A stretch of DNA of 33,326 nt, taken from NCBI GenBank assembly GCA_030622515.1, contig JAUXGB010000003.1:1-33326 (forward strand), in the 5' to 3' direction. Below, piece by piece: positions 1 to 7,846 of the stretch (its first letter is position 1; each line of letters opens with the position of its first letter). The DNA comes from Candidatus Altarchaeota archaeon. Its GTDB lineage: Archaea; SpSt-1190; DYHY01. The position numbers were made by a program, and so were the translations under genes. The notes beneath the pieces are model-generated. The model was not told where the DNA came from. It saw only the letters and a program-made list of their open reading frames with translations, and did no database searches.

Positions 1-580
1 AGGCAGGGACATCGCTGGCGATAAAGTATTCGCCGTCGCCAACGCCAAGCACAAGGGGGGAGTCCTTTTTTATGGCAACCATCTCGTTCGAGTTCTCCAT
101 GACCGCGACTATTGCATAGGAGCCTTCAAGCTTGCCGACCGCCCTGGCGACTGCTTCGGGGAAGGTCTTGGCGTTTTTCAACTCTGCGTCTATCAGGTGG
201 GCTATTATCTCTGAGTCGCACTGGGAAGAAAATTCGTAGCCTTTCCCTTCAAGCATTTTTCTGAGGGACTGGAAGTTCTCGATAATCCCGTTGTGGACAA
301 TTGCAACCCGCTTGCCTTTTGAAAAGTGGGGGTGGGCGTTTGCAGTGTCAACCTTGCCATGGGTTGCCCAGCGGGTGTGGGCAATTCCTGTATTGCTGTA
401 TGGCAGGGGAACCTGCTTGACAATGCCTATCTGGCCGACAGACTTGTAGATTTCAATAACAGGGTTGGCTACAAGGGCTATACCCCATGAGTCATATCCC
501 CGATATTCCAGCTGCTTAAGGCCCTGAAGAAGGACCTGCCTTGCGTCTTTTTTCCCGACATAACCAACTATTCCGCACAT
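1..580 (-). CDS. glmS: Glutamine--fructose-6-phosphate aminotransferase (isomerizing), N-terminal part
   Basis: Makes glucosamine-6-phosphate from fructose-6-phosphate and glutamine, the first step toward UDP-GlcNAc for surface glycans. Only about 193 N-terminal residues lie in the window; the gene runs off the left edge. The translation begins MCGIVGYVG, so Cys2 becomes the N-terminal nucleophile of the class II glutamine amidotransferase domain after Met removal. Further family motifs follow: LEYRGYDSWG, HTRWATHG, VHNGIIEN, SQCDSEIIAHL and, at the edge, GEYFIASDVPA. That last motif favours GlmS over PurF. The ATG is complement of 578-580. A TATA-like box at about 612-620 would give a short leader. 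The isomerase domain cannot be seen here. Confidence 0.93.
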   Translation of the reverse strand, partial: MCGIVGYVGKKDARQVLLQGLKQLEYRGYDSWGIALVANPVIEIYKSVGQIGIVKQVPLPYSNTGIAHTRWATHGKVDTANAHPHFSKGKRVAIVHNGIIENFQSLRKMLEGKGYEFSSQCDSEIIAHLIDAELKNAKTFPEAVARAVGKLEGSYAIVAVMENSNEMVAIKKDSPLVLGVGDGEYFIASDVPA

Positions 581-780
581 GATTGCTACCAAGGGTTCAG
601 AATCATCCCGGATATTAAAGTATTGCTCAGAACAGGTTCGAAGCGTTAAAAGGGGATTGAAACTGGTCATCTCTATTGGGGGCTGAATTGGGGTTTTTGG
701 AGGAAAGTTTTATAAGTTTGTTGATACTGGTATTAAAATTGAATGACTAGGTTTAAAAAGGTGGAAGAGGTCTGGTAACT
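581..780. promoter_or_regulatory. Divergent intergenic region, glmS / HTH gene promoters
   Basis: This 200-bp gap separates two divergent genes. For the + gene at 781 there are two TATA-like candidates: 707-716 (ttttataagt) and 752-759 (tttaaaaa). The second is centred about 26 nt before the ATG and would give a leaderless mRNA. The first would give a leader of about 44 nt containing a GAGGT Shine-Dalgarno-like motif at 767-771. For glmS a TATA-like stretch lies near 612-620. No other gene is seen. Confidence 0.5.
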
Positions 781-1707
781 ATGGCTTATCTCTTGGAAAG
801 GAAGAAAGGGAAACTTGCTGCGGTTGAGGCCAAGATTTCCTCGCCGGAGAAACTTTTCGCAGTCCTCAACCCGGTCAGGTGGAAGCTCCTTAACGAGATT
901 GCAAAAAAGGCAAGCTACCCTTCCGAGCTTGCTGAGAAACTGAAGCTTAACGAACAGAAGGTGTTCTACCATATCAACCAGCTGAGAAAAGCCGAGCTTA
1001 TTGAGGTCGAGAGGAAGGAGGAGAAGAGGGGCGGGGTTGCAAAATATTACAAGGCGACCAGTCTGGCGTTTGGGCTTAAGCTGCCCGCTGCTTCTGACTT
1101 TGAATTCGAGCTTGACATGTCGAAGAAAAGGGTTGAGAGCTTCCTGAAAAATTTCATAACAAAGGGGAAGTTTGACATGATTATTGTCGTTGGTTCCCCT
1201 GACCCGCATGGTCCTGAGAAGGGAAGGGCGAGGGACGGGCACTATGCAGTGCAGGTCGGGATGTTTCTCGCGTCCATAGCCTCGTGCGAGGACGTGGCTG
1301 TCAAGACTGATACTGAGGTCAGGGATGAAGACAAGAAAGGAAACTTAATCCTCATCGGTGGACCGCTGGCAAACAGGATTGTTGGCGAGGTTAACAGCTA
1401 CCTTCCCATCAGGCTTGAAAGGGAAAAGGGATGGGACATCTACTCTGGACTATCCGGGGAAATCTACGGCGATGAGAACGCAGGCCTGATTGTCGAGGTG
1501 GAAAACCCGTGGAATAGCAGGAAGAGGGTCCTGATACTTGCAGGAAAGCACGCTTCCGGGACAAAAGCGGCCGCCATAGCTTTCACGAAAGAGTTTGACA
1601 GGGTGAAGGAAGGAAATGTGAAGAAAAAGAAGGTTATTGCAAAGGTTGTTGAGGGGATTGATATTGACGGCGATGGCCTTGTTGACTCGGTTGAAATAAG
1701 GGAGTAG
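781..1707 (+). CDS. Winged-helix DNA-binding protein fused to an S-layer-like domain with a terminal EF-hand-like loop
   Basis: 308 aa. Residues about 25-100 look like an ArsR-type winged helix (LNEIAKKASYPSELAEKL, then KVFYHINQLRKAELIEV and a basic wing). Residues about 115-285 do not resemble a usual ligand-binding domain. They have patches typical of archaeal S-layer proteins: IVVGSPD, LILIGGPLANRIV and a VENPW...RVLILAGKHASGTKAAA stretch. The last 20 residues contain DIDGDGLVDSVE, a DxDxDGxxDxxE calcium-binding-loop pattern. There is no signal peptide or membrane segment, so the protein should be cytoplasmic despite these surface-protein features. The gene ends tail to tail with the antiporter, with no spacer. 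The winged helix is a confident call; the S-layer assignment is from motif recall only; function is unknown. Confidence 0.7.
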   Translation: MAYLLERKKGKLAAVEAKISSPEKLFAVLNPVRWKLLNEIAKKASYPSELAEKLKLNEQKVFYHINQLRKAELIEVERKEEKRGGVAKYYKATSLAFGLKLPAASDFEFELDMSKKRVESFLKNFITKGKFDMIIVVGSPDPHGPEKGRARDGHYAVQVGMFLASIASCEDVAVKTDTEVRDEDKKGNLILIGGPLANRIVGEVNSYLPIRLEREKGWDIYSGLSGEIYGDENAGLIVEVENPWNSRKRVLILAGKHASGTKAAAIAFTKEFDRVKEGNVKKKKVIAKVVEGIDIDGDGLVDSVEIRE

Positions 1708-2970
1708 CTACTTGGGTTTCTTCTCAGTCTTTTTTTCAGTTTTCTTCTCTTTGGGTTTCTCAGCTTCCGGCTTTTCTTCTTCCGGCGGACGCGACCTCTC
1801 GTAGATGAATGCCCCGATTGTTGCGACGACATTTGTCAGGATTATGACAAGGAAGACGATGTCAGCAAATCCCTCAAGATGTATCCCCTGGGTGAAGGGA
1901 AGGGAAGCCAGAACCGCAGCTGCAAGGCCTCTTGGAAACATCGAGGTAAGTATGATTCGGGAGTCCTCAAGGCTCTTGTTAAGGTCTGTGAAGATTTTCA
2001 CCCCGACATATCTTGCGAAGAGCAAGGCGGCGACTATCCCAAACGAAACAATGACGGTTGTGCTGTTCAGCGCGTCAAGATTGAAGATGAGGCCGAGGTA
2101 AACGAAAAAGAAGGTCTTAACGAAGAAGGAAACCTCGGTTTGGAAGGCCTTTATGCTCCTGTCAATCAGGAAGTCTCCCTGCATCCTAAGCATCTGGGCA
2201 ATCTCACCGGCATTGCCAAGGATGACTCCGAAGACAAGGGCGGCGATAACGCCGTTACCTCCCACATACTCAACAAAGCCGTAGAGGAGGAAGACGACAG
2301 CAAGGGTTAGGAGATAGCCAAGGGATTTTCCGTAGAACTGCCTTAGCGCCCCTATCCAGACGAGGCCGAATATCATTGCAATTACTACTGCTATCGAGAA
2401 GTTGCTTGACAGGCCGTGTAGGGCTTCGGAAATGTTGAGTGCGTCTGAGGCGATTATCTGAAGAATTGTTATTGCACCGACAACGCAGAGGGCGTCGCTT
2501 ATGACAGATTCAAGCTTAAGTATTGTCTTGGCCTCCTCGCTCGTGGTGAGTTGCTGCATTATTGGGAGGACTATTCCAGCGGACGAGCCCCCTATGACTA
2601 CGCCAAGGAGGAGGCCGTGGATGAATTGCCACTCAAGGACTATTGTTGCAAAGGCTGCGGTCGCGAGGGTGGAAAGGGTGAAGATGAGAAGGGTGAAGAT
2701 GGTAGCTTTCGAAAGCTCAGTCAGGACCTTGAAAAAGTTCAGGTTCAATCCGCCGTCAAATGTCAGGATGATAAGGGCTAGTGCGCCGATGAATGCCATC
2801 ATAGGCACAAGCGGCTCTGCCTGGACCACTCCAAATACAGGGCCCATGAGGACACCTAGCAGGAGGAGAAGGATTACGTCAGGAATCTTAGTTTTCTGGA
2901 AAAACAGCTGGCTGAAAAAGCCTGCGACAATTATGCCACCAAGAATCAAAAAGGTTGTCTCGACGCCCAT
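1708..2970 (-). CDS. Cation:proton antiporter, CPA1/NhaP-like
   Basis: 420 aa and very hydrophobic, with roughly 12 membrane segments between residues 5 and 390. This fits monovalent cation/proton antiporters that set cytoplasmic pH and Na+/K+ balance. The family core is visible near residues 120-160: GGSSAGIVLPI followed by LESVISDALCVV. The second motif corresponds to ESxxND of electroneutral NhaP proteins, with Ser in place of Asn before the key Asp. The C-terminal 30 residues are a Lys/Glu/Pro-rich cytoplasmic tail with EKKTEKK repeats, unusual in composition and possibly disordered. The ATG overlaps the stop of the upstream 145-aa gene (TAATG), suggesting translational coupling. The ion specificity cannot be read from sequence. 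Confidence 0.85.
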   Translation of the reverse strand: MGVETTFLILGGIIVAGFFSQLFFQKTKIPDVILLLLLGVLMGPVFGVVQAEPLVPMMAFIGALALIILTFDGGLNLNFFKVLTELSKATIFTLLIFTLSTLATAAFATIVLEWQFIHGLLLGVVIGGSSAGIVLPIMQQLTTSEEAKTILKLESVISDALCVVGAITILQIIASDALNISEALHGLSSNFSIAVVIAMIFGLVWIGALRQFYGKSLGYLLTLAVVFLLYGFVEYVGGNGVIAALVFGVILGNAGEIAQMLRMQGDFLIDRSIKAFQTEVSFFVKTFFFVYLGLIFNLDALNSTTVIVSFGIVAALLFARYVGVKIFTDLNKSLEDSRIILTSMFPRGLAAAVLASLPFTQGIHLEGFADIVFLVIILTNVVATIGAFIYERSRPPEEEKPEAEKPKEKKTEKKTEKKPK

Positions 2971-3407
2971 TACTTATTCCCTGCCAGCATTTGTTTTATT
3001 TCCTCCAGATTGGCGTGGATTGCGTCCTGCCTCTCCACAAGCTTGGCTTCTATCTTGGTCACTTCCTTCATGTAGCTTGTGACAGCCTTGAGGTACTTGG
3101 CCATCCTCTCGTCGCCTGAAGAACTTTGAATCATCTTCTCAAGGTCCTGAGTGTGCTTTTCCAGGTTTGATATGTGGCTTTCGAAATCCCTTGCATCAAA
3201 TCTCGGGAAGCTCTTGGCCGCTTTTGACAAATAGGTTGCAACGTTCTTGTTGAGCGCCTCAAGGTCGGTTATTGTTGCCATTCTTTTTTCAATCATTTCA
3301 AGCTTCTCAAGGATTGGGTTGGCAATGTCTTTTGAGGGCTTTCTTCCGGCTTTGTGCTTCCTGACTTTTGCCTTTTTAGAGCGTTTTGACCTCTTCTTTG
3401 TCATCAT
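2970..3407 (-). CDS. Small coiled-coil protein, uncharacterised
   Basis: 145 aa. The first 25 residues are extremely basic (KKRSKRSKKAKVRKHKAGRK), followed by about 115 residues of heptad-like helix (LEKLEMIEKRM, ISNLEKHTQDLEKMI, KIEAKLVERQDAIHANLEEIKQML). I do not recognise a family. The basic tail suggests nucleic-acid or ribosome contact, and the helices suggest oligomerisation; both are inference. A TATA-like box at 3426-3433 lies 22 nt before the first ATG and 25 nt before the second (3404), so the gene may have its own promoter and the true start may be 3404. Its stop overlaps the antiporter start by one base. Confidence 0.65.
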   Translation of the reverse strand: MMTKKRSKRSKKAKVRKHKAGRKPSKDIANPILEKLEMIEKRMATITDLEALNKNVATYLSKAAKSFPRFDARDFESHISNLEKHTQDLEKMIQSSSGDERMAKYLKAVTSYMKEVTKIEAKLVERQDAIHANLEEIKQMLAGNK

Positions 3408-3425
3408 GAAATAGAAAAACTTGGG

Positions 3426-3433
3426 ATATATAT
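3426..3433 (-). promoter_or_regulatory. TATA-like box for the 145-aa gene
   Basis: atatatat on both strands, centred about 25 nt before the ATG at 3404, in the short gap between the 130-aa and 145-aa genes. The spacing matches other candidate leaderless promoters in the window. Confidence 0.4.
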
Positions 3434-3443
3434 TGCTTTACAG

Positions 3444-3836
3444 CTAGCCAAAGTATCTTGGGGGCGTGTCGAGCGGCTTAGGTGATATCGACTTCTGCGC
3501 AGGCTCTGCGGTTGGGCGCTGCCTTGACCGTCCCCCCTTCTTCCTCTGGTAGCTTTTGTATGCTTCCCAGACATCCTTCGCTGTCGAGCCGCGAAGAATC
3601 TTGATGACAAGGTGCCTTGGCAGGGGAAGGGGCCCCTTGACCTGCTGGGTGTAGTCTACAAGAACTATGTCGCCGCCCTTCACCTTGGGCGCAATCTTCT
3701 TTTCAATGTCGAATGTCAGCTGGTTCCCGTCCCACATCTCAAGAACAGCTTGGCTGGAAGTGTCAGAAGAAATAGTGTCCTTAGACCTGAACTTTATTAC
3801 CGCCAAGACCTTTCCTGGATGATACATAAGACTCAC
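3444..3836 (-). CDS. Small basic protein downstream of rps10, uncharacterised
   Basis: 130 aa. Residues 1-80 look like a compact beta-rich domain ([35 protein letters not shown]). The remainder is basic and proline-rich ([13 protein letters not shown] ... PPRYFG) and probably disordered. The beta portion could be an OB- or SH3-like fold, but I do not recognise a family. The annotated start is GTG, overlapping the rps10 stop as GTGA; an in-frame ATG lies three codons downstream at 3827. Coupling to S10 and the basic tail suggest a role near translation or RNA, which is inference only. Confidence 0.65.
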   Translation of the reverse strand: MSLMYHPGKVLAVIKFRSKDTISSDTSSQAVLEMWDGNQLTFDIEKKIAPKVKGGDIVLVDYTQQVKGPLPLPRHLVIKILRGSTAKDVWEAYKSYQRKKGGRSRQRPTAEPAQKSISPKPLDTPPRYFG

Positions 3837-4144
3837 TTCTCCCTGAGCTCAATTTCGATATTGATGCCTTCCGGCACGTGTATTCTCATTATCTGTCGCA
3901 TGGCTCGTTCGTCAACGCCAAGGTCAACAACTCGCTTGTGGATTCGCATTTCCCAACGCTCCCACGTCATGGTGCCCTCGCCATCAGGGGCCTTGCGCGT
4001 GGTGACTTTCAGTTTTTTTGTAGGCAAGGGTATTGGACCGGAAACTTTTACTCCTGTTCTTACGGCTATTTCTTTTATCTGCCGACTTATCTCGTCAAGG
4101 ACCTTTTGATCGGTTCCTGACAACTTTATCCTTGCTCTTTGCAT
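3833..4144 (-). CDS. rps10: 30S ribosomal protein S10 (uS10)
   Basis: 103 aa, the usual archaeal length. uS10 sits in the head of the small subunit. Diagnostic stretches are [17 protein letters not shown] near the N-terminus, [22 protein letters not shown] in the middle and [24 protein letters not shown] toward the C-terminus. A GGTG Shine-Dalgarno-like motif lies about 6 nt before the ATG. The gene follows EF-1alpha by 76 nt, the order expected at the end of the archaeal str operon, and overlaps the 130-aa gene by 4 nt. Confidence 0.97.
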   Translation of the reverse strand: MQRARIKLSGTDQKVLDEISRQIKEIAVRTGVKVSGPIPLPTKKLKVTTRKAPDGEGTMTWERWEMRIHKRVVDLGVDERAMRQIMRIHVPEGINIEIELREK

Positions 4145-4220
4145 TTACTTCACCATATTTTGAAAGTGGGAACGGAAAGCCGTCTGGTTTTCGTCCCCAA
4201 TCCCGTTGGGTGTGGTTTGC

Positions 4221-5492
4221 CTACTTGGAAGCAGGAACCACGTCAATAACCATGCCCGCAGCCACTGTCTGGCCCATGTCCCGGATAGCAAATCTTCCGA
4301 GCGGTGGGAACTCAGAGTGTTTCTCAACAACCAGTGGGTGGGTTGGCATTATCTTGACTATTGCAACGTCGCCTGTCTTGATAAAGTCAGGCTTCTCCTG
4401 CAATACCTGTCCTGTCTTCGGGTCAATCTTCTTCACGATTTCACTGAAGGTACAGGCCACCTGTGCTGTGTGCGCGTGGAACACTGGTGTGTATCCCTTC
4501 GCAATGACAGTTGGGTGGTTCAGAACGACAATCTGTGCGGTGAATTCCTTTGCAACTGTTGCAGGCGTGTTAGTGTGGGAAACTACTTCCCCTCTCCTGA
4601 CCTGCTTCTTGTCAATTCCCTTCACGTTGAATCCAATGTTGTCGCCAGGTTCTGCTTTCTGAAGAGTCTCATGGTGCATCTCAATTGACTTTACCTCGCC
4701 AGTCTGGTTGGAAGGTGTGAAGAGGATGTTCTCCCCGACCTTGAGGACTCCTGTCTCAACCCGTCCTACCGGCACTGTGCCAATTCCCTTGATTGTGTAA
4801 ACTTCCTGAATTGGAATCCTGAGCGGCTTGTCAGTTGGCTTGGCTGGAGGTGTGAACGAATCCATGACCTCGAGCAGCGTCGGCCCATTGTACCACTTGA
4901 GGTTGTCTGACTTCTTGTAAACATTGTCTCCCTTCAGAGCTGAAATTGGGACAAACTGAACTGTGTCTGGCTTAACCCCAATACCCAAGAGAAGCTTTGA
5001 GACTGCTTCCTTTGTGTCCTTGAACTTCTTCTCGTCGAAGTTCACCCTGTCAAGCTTGTTGACAGCGACTGCCATCTGCTTGATTCCCAGCGTTCGTGCA
5101 AGGAAAATGTGCTCCTTTGTCTGGGCCTGCGGACCCTCGACACCTGAGACGACAATAATTGCCGCGTCTGCCTGAGACACCCCTGTAATCATGTTTTTTA
5201 CAAAGTCCCTGTGGCCTGGGGCGTCGATAATGGTATAGTAGTATTTCTTGGACTCAAACTTCCTGTGTGCAACGTCGATTGTCATTCCTCGCTGCTGCTC
5301 CTCTTTCAGGTGGTCCATGGTGTATGCGAGCTCGCACCCTTCCATGCCGTACTCCTTGGCCTTCTCCTTGAGCTTGTCCATCTCCTGTCTGGAGAGAGCC
5401 CCTGTATCTACCAAAAGTCTTCCAACTGCGGTACTCTTTCCATGGTCTACGTGACCTATGAATACCAGGTTCATATGCGGTTTTTCTGCCAT
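4221..5492 (-). CDS. tuf: Translation elongation factor EF-1alpha
   Basis: 423 aa, normal for archaeal EF-1A. This GTPase delivers aminoacyl-tRNA to the ribosomal A site. The GTPase motifs are in order: P-loop GHVDHGKS (residues 13-20), switch I with [14 protein letters not shown] (G3) and NKLD (G4), followed by domain 2 ([25 protein letters not shown]) and domain 3 ending in the [17 protein letters not shown] motif. A Shine-Dalgarno-like AGGTGA is at about 5500-5505. A TATA-like box at 5539-5545 would place transcription start near 5516, so the gene probably has its own promoter in addition to read-through from EF-2. Confidence 0.98.
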   Translation of the reverse strand: MAEKPHMNLVFIGHVDHGKSTAVGRLLVDTGALSRQEMDKLKEKAKEYGMEGCELAYTMDHLKEEQQRGMTIDVAHRKFESKKYYYTIIDAPGHRDFVKNMITGVSQADAAIIVVSGVEGPQAQTKEHIFLARTLGIKQMAVAVNKLDRVNFDEKKFKDTKEAVSKLLLGIGVKPDTVQFVPISALKGDNVYKKSDNLKWYNGPTLLEVMDSFTPPAKPTDKPLRIPIQEVYTIKGIGTVPVGRVETGVLKVGENILFTPSNQTGEVKSIEMHHETLQKAEPGDNIGFNVKGIDKKQVRRGEVVSHTNTPATVAKEFTAQIVVLNHPTVIAKGYTPVFHAHTAQVACTFSEIVKKIDPKTGQVLQEKPDFIKTGDVAIVKIMPTHPLVVEKHSEFPPLGRFAIRDMGQTVAAGMVIDVVPASK

Positions 5493-5538
5493 ATTTTTTC
5501 ACCTATCATTATATTGTATTGAGACGAAGGGGGATGGG

Positions 5539-5565
5539 TTTAAAAGCCTTTCTAATGGGCTTTTA
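5539..5565 (-). promoter_or_regulatory. EF-2/EF-1alpha intercistronic inverted repeat with overlapping TATA-like box
   Basis: A perfect 8-bp inverted repeat pairs taaaagcc (5541-5548) with ggctttta (5558-5565), with a 9-nt loop. The right arm contains the EF-2 stop codon (5563-5565). The left arm overlaps the tttaaaa element at 5539-5545 that I take as the EF-1alpha TATA box. It may act as a terminator or processing signal for EF-2, or the symmetry may be incidental. Confidence 0.4.
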
Positions 5566-7746
5566 GACGTAGCCTTCCTCAACTTTCTTAAGGCCTTTCC
5601 TGTCCCTAATCTTTCTGATAACATCAAGCTGCTCGTTCTTTGGGCATGGCTTAAACTGGGAATCAATCAGGCTCCAGAATCCCTTGCCCTCTGTTGCCGA
5701 GCGGAGGTCGTTGGTGAAGCCGAACATGTTGGAAACAGGGATGTCTGCTATTATGACGGTTCCTCCCCTGTCCTCTTTCATCTCGACAATCTTTCCACGG
5801 CGGCCCTGAACGAGGGATGTGCCTGCTGCTATGGAAGTCTGTGGTACGTCGATTCGGATTCGCTGGATAGGTTCCAGGATGATTGCCTCGCCGGAGACCA
5901 TAGCCTGCTTGATGCCGTCCCTCATGGCAGGGATGACCTGAGCCGGCCCTCTGTGAATGCCGTCCTCGTGCAAAGTGCAGTCAGTAAGCTTAAGCTTAAG
6001 TCCTGAGCATTTCTCCTTTGCCAAAGGCCCCTGGTCCATGACTATCCTGAAGCCGTCAACAACAGTGTCGATTACCTCAGGCAGGTGGACCTGCCCCTTT
6101 GTCAGGTTGATAAACATATTTTCCTGATAGACATCAACGACGCCGCGTGCCTCAGCCTTTTCAAGGCCGAACTTCTGGAACATCTCGATAAGCTGTATGT
6201 CCTTCTTCTTTTTCACCCTCATCTCAGGTATTTCTCCAGATGCAACTGCCTTGTAAAGTTCGGGCGCCATTGGCTCAACAATAAGATAGAACTTGTTGTG
6301 CTTGTTTGGAGACTTTCCCTCAACCTCGGGCGACTCTTTCTTAACAGATTCCCTGTAGACGACGATTGGGTCTGAGACGTTTGCGTCAACTTTCCAGTCC
6401 CGCTTCAGTCGCGTCAGCCAGATGTCAAGATGAAGTTCTCCTAATCCGGAGATTAGGTACTCGCCTGTCTCCTCGTCAATGTGGACCTTGATGGTTGCGT
6501 CTTCCCTTGCAATATCCCGAAGAGCCTCAATAAGTTTTGGCAGGTCTTTCGGCTGGCTCGGCTCAATAGCTTTTGTGACGACCGGGTCGAAGACATGCTT
6601 TATTGCCTCGAATGGTTCGATTTTCTCCGAAGCGATTGTTTCTCCAGAGGTTGCTTCCTTCATCCCAACTATTGAAATTATGTTTCCTGCCGGGATGTCG
6701 TCCGCTTTCAGCCTGAAAGGTCCCTTGTAGATTCCAACCTGCTGGACAGCCCTCTTGTATTTTCCTGAAATCATGTAAAGCTCCTGCCCGGCGTGGAGCG
6801 TTCCTGAATAGAGCCTGACAGCAGAAACAACCCCTGCGTGCGGGTCGTTGATTACTTTTGTTACGCAGCCGACAAGAGGTCCGTTTGGGTCGCAAGTGAC
6901 GAGCGATTTTCCAACAGGACTGTCAAGGTCTCCGTGCCACAGCCTTGGAATCCTGTACTTTTGCGCCTCGATTGGGTTTGGAAGATGATGGACTGCCATT
7001 CCGAGAACGACATCAGAGAGGGGAATCTTTTTGTGAAGTTCGTCATGCTTGCCTGCTTCCACTTTCTCAATGATTTCCTTGAAGCCTATCCCTTTCCCCT
7101 TCATTATCTTGAAGTCGATTGCCCACTTCTGGTAGGCAGAGCCGAGGCCAACACTCCCGTCCTCAATCTTGACTTTCCACTTTTCCTTGAATTCCTCCGG
7201 CGCATAGGTGTAGATGATTTCATTTACGCCGGCAATGATTTTGATAATCTGCTTCTGCATTGCTTCCGGAGTCAGTTTCATCTCCTTGATGAACCGGTCG
7301 ACCTTGTTGATGAAAAGAACCGGTTTGACCCGCTCCTTCAGCGCAGAGCGCAAGACCGTCTCGGTCTGGGGCATAACCCCTTCGACTGCGTCGGTGACGA
7401 CAAGGCATCCGTCAACTGCCCTCAAGGCCCGTGTGACATCGCCTCCAAAATCAACATGCCCCGGCGTGTCGACAAGGTTAATCAGGTAGTCCTTTCCGTC
7501 GACGTCGTGAACCAGTGAGACATTGGCTGACTTGATGGTGATTCCCCTGTCCTGCTCAATCTGGTCATAATCTGTCCATGTCTGGTCGCCTGCAAGCTCG
7601 TCTGAAATAATTCCGGCTGCTGCAAGCAGGTTGTCGCAAAGGGTTGTTTTCCCGTGGTCAACGTGAGCAACGATTCCGAGGTTCCTGATTTGCTCCTGCT
7701 TCTTCATAAGCTTGAGTACTCTGTCCGTCATGCTGATTTTCGCCAT
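5563..7746 (-). CDS. fusA: Translation elongation factor EF-2
   Basis: 727 aa, standard archaeal length. This GTPase drives translocation. It has P-loop AHVDHGKT (residues 27-34), RGITIKSAN in switch I, DTPGHVDFGGDV (G3) and NKVDR (G4). The C-terminal region carries LHEDGIHRGPAQ, in which His598 is the expected diphthamide site. The protein ends in the usual short tail GYV. A TATA-like box at 7775-7782 lies about 32 nt upstream, giving a short leader. In many archaea the gene follows rps7 directly; here two opposite-strand genes intervene. Confidence 0.98.
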   Translation of the reverse strand: MAKISMTDRVLKLMKKQEQIRNLGIVAHVDHGKTTLCDNLLAAAGIISDELAGDQTWTDYDQIEQDRGITIKSANVSLVHDVDGKDYLINLVDTPGHVDFGGDVTRALRAVDGCLVVTDAVEGVMPQTETVLRSALKERVKPVLFINKVDRFIKEMKLTPEAMQKQIIKIIAGVNEIIYTYAPEEFKEKWKVKIEDGSVGLGSAYQKWAIDFKIMKGKGIGFKEIIEKVEAGKHDELHKKIPLSDVVLGMAVHHLPNPIEAQKYRIPRLWHGDLDSPVGKSLVTCDPNGPLVGCVTKVINDPHAGVVSAVRLYSGTLHAGQELYMISGKYKRAVQQVGIYKGPFRLKADDIPAGNIISIVGMKEATSGETIASEKIEPFEAIKHVFDPVVTKAIEPSQPKDLPKLIEALRDIAREDATIKVHIDEETGEYLISGLGELHLDIWLTRLKRDWKVDANVSDPIVVYRESVKKESPEVEGKSPNKHNKFYLIVEPMAPELYKAVASGEIPEMRVKKKKDIQLIEMFQKFGLEKAEARGVVDVYQENMFINLTKGQVHLPEVIDTVVDGFRIVMDQGPLAKEKCSGLKLKLTDCTLHEDGIHRGPAQVIPAMRDGIKQAMVSGEAIILEPIQRIRIDVPQTSIAAGTSLVQGRRGKIVEMKEDRGGTVIIADIPVSNMFGFTNDLRSATEGKGFWSLIDSQFKPCPKNEQLDVIRKIRDRKGLKKVEEGYV

Positions 7747-7774
7747 AGCTATCGGGATTGGCCATTCGGAAGGG

Positions 7775-7782
7775 TATAAAAT
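7775..7782 (-). promoter_or_regulatory. TATA-like box for EF-2
   Basis: tataaaat on the + strand, read as attttata in the gene direction, centred about 32 nt before the EF-2 ATG. It shares the 100-bp divergent region with the DUF2330 gene promoter. Confidence 0.55.
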
Positions 7783-7818
7783 AGTTTGTATGGATTCGGC
7801 CCCTGCGACCGTTTTTGA

Positions 7819-7825
7819 TTTATAA
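7819..7825 (+). promoter_or_regulatory. TATA-like box for the DUF2330 gene
   Basis: tttataa centred 25 nt before the ATG at 7847, preceded by a purine/T-rich stretch and with no Shine-Dalgarno motif before the ATG. This predicts a leaderless mRNA. Confidence 0.55.
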
Positions 7826-7846
7826 TTAAACGTCCTCGTTTACCCC

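Noticed and set aside
1464-1832. 122-codon minus-strand open frame overlapping the HTH gene and antiporter ends
   Set aside because: Low-complexity Arg/Lys/Ser translation in the shadow of two well-supported genes.
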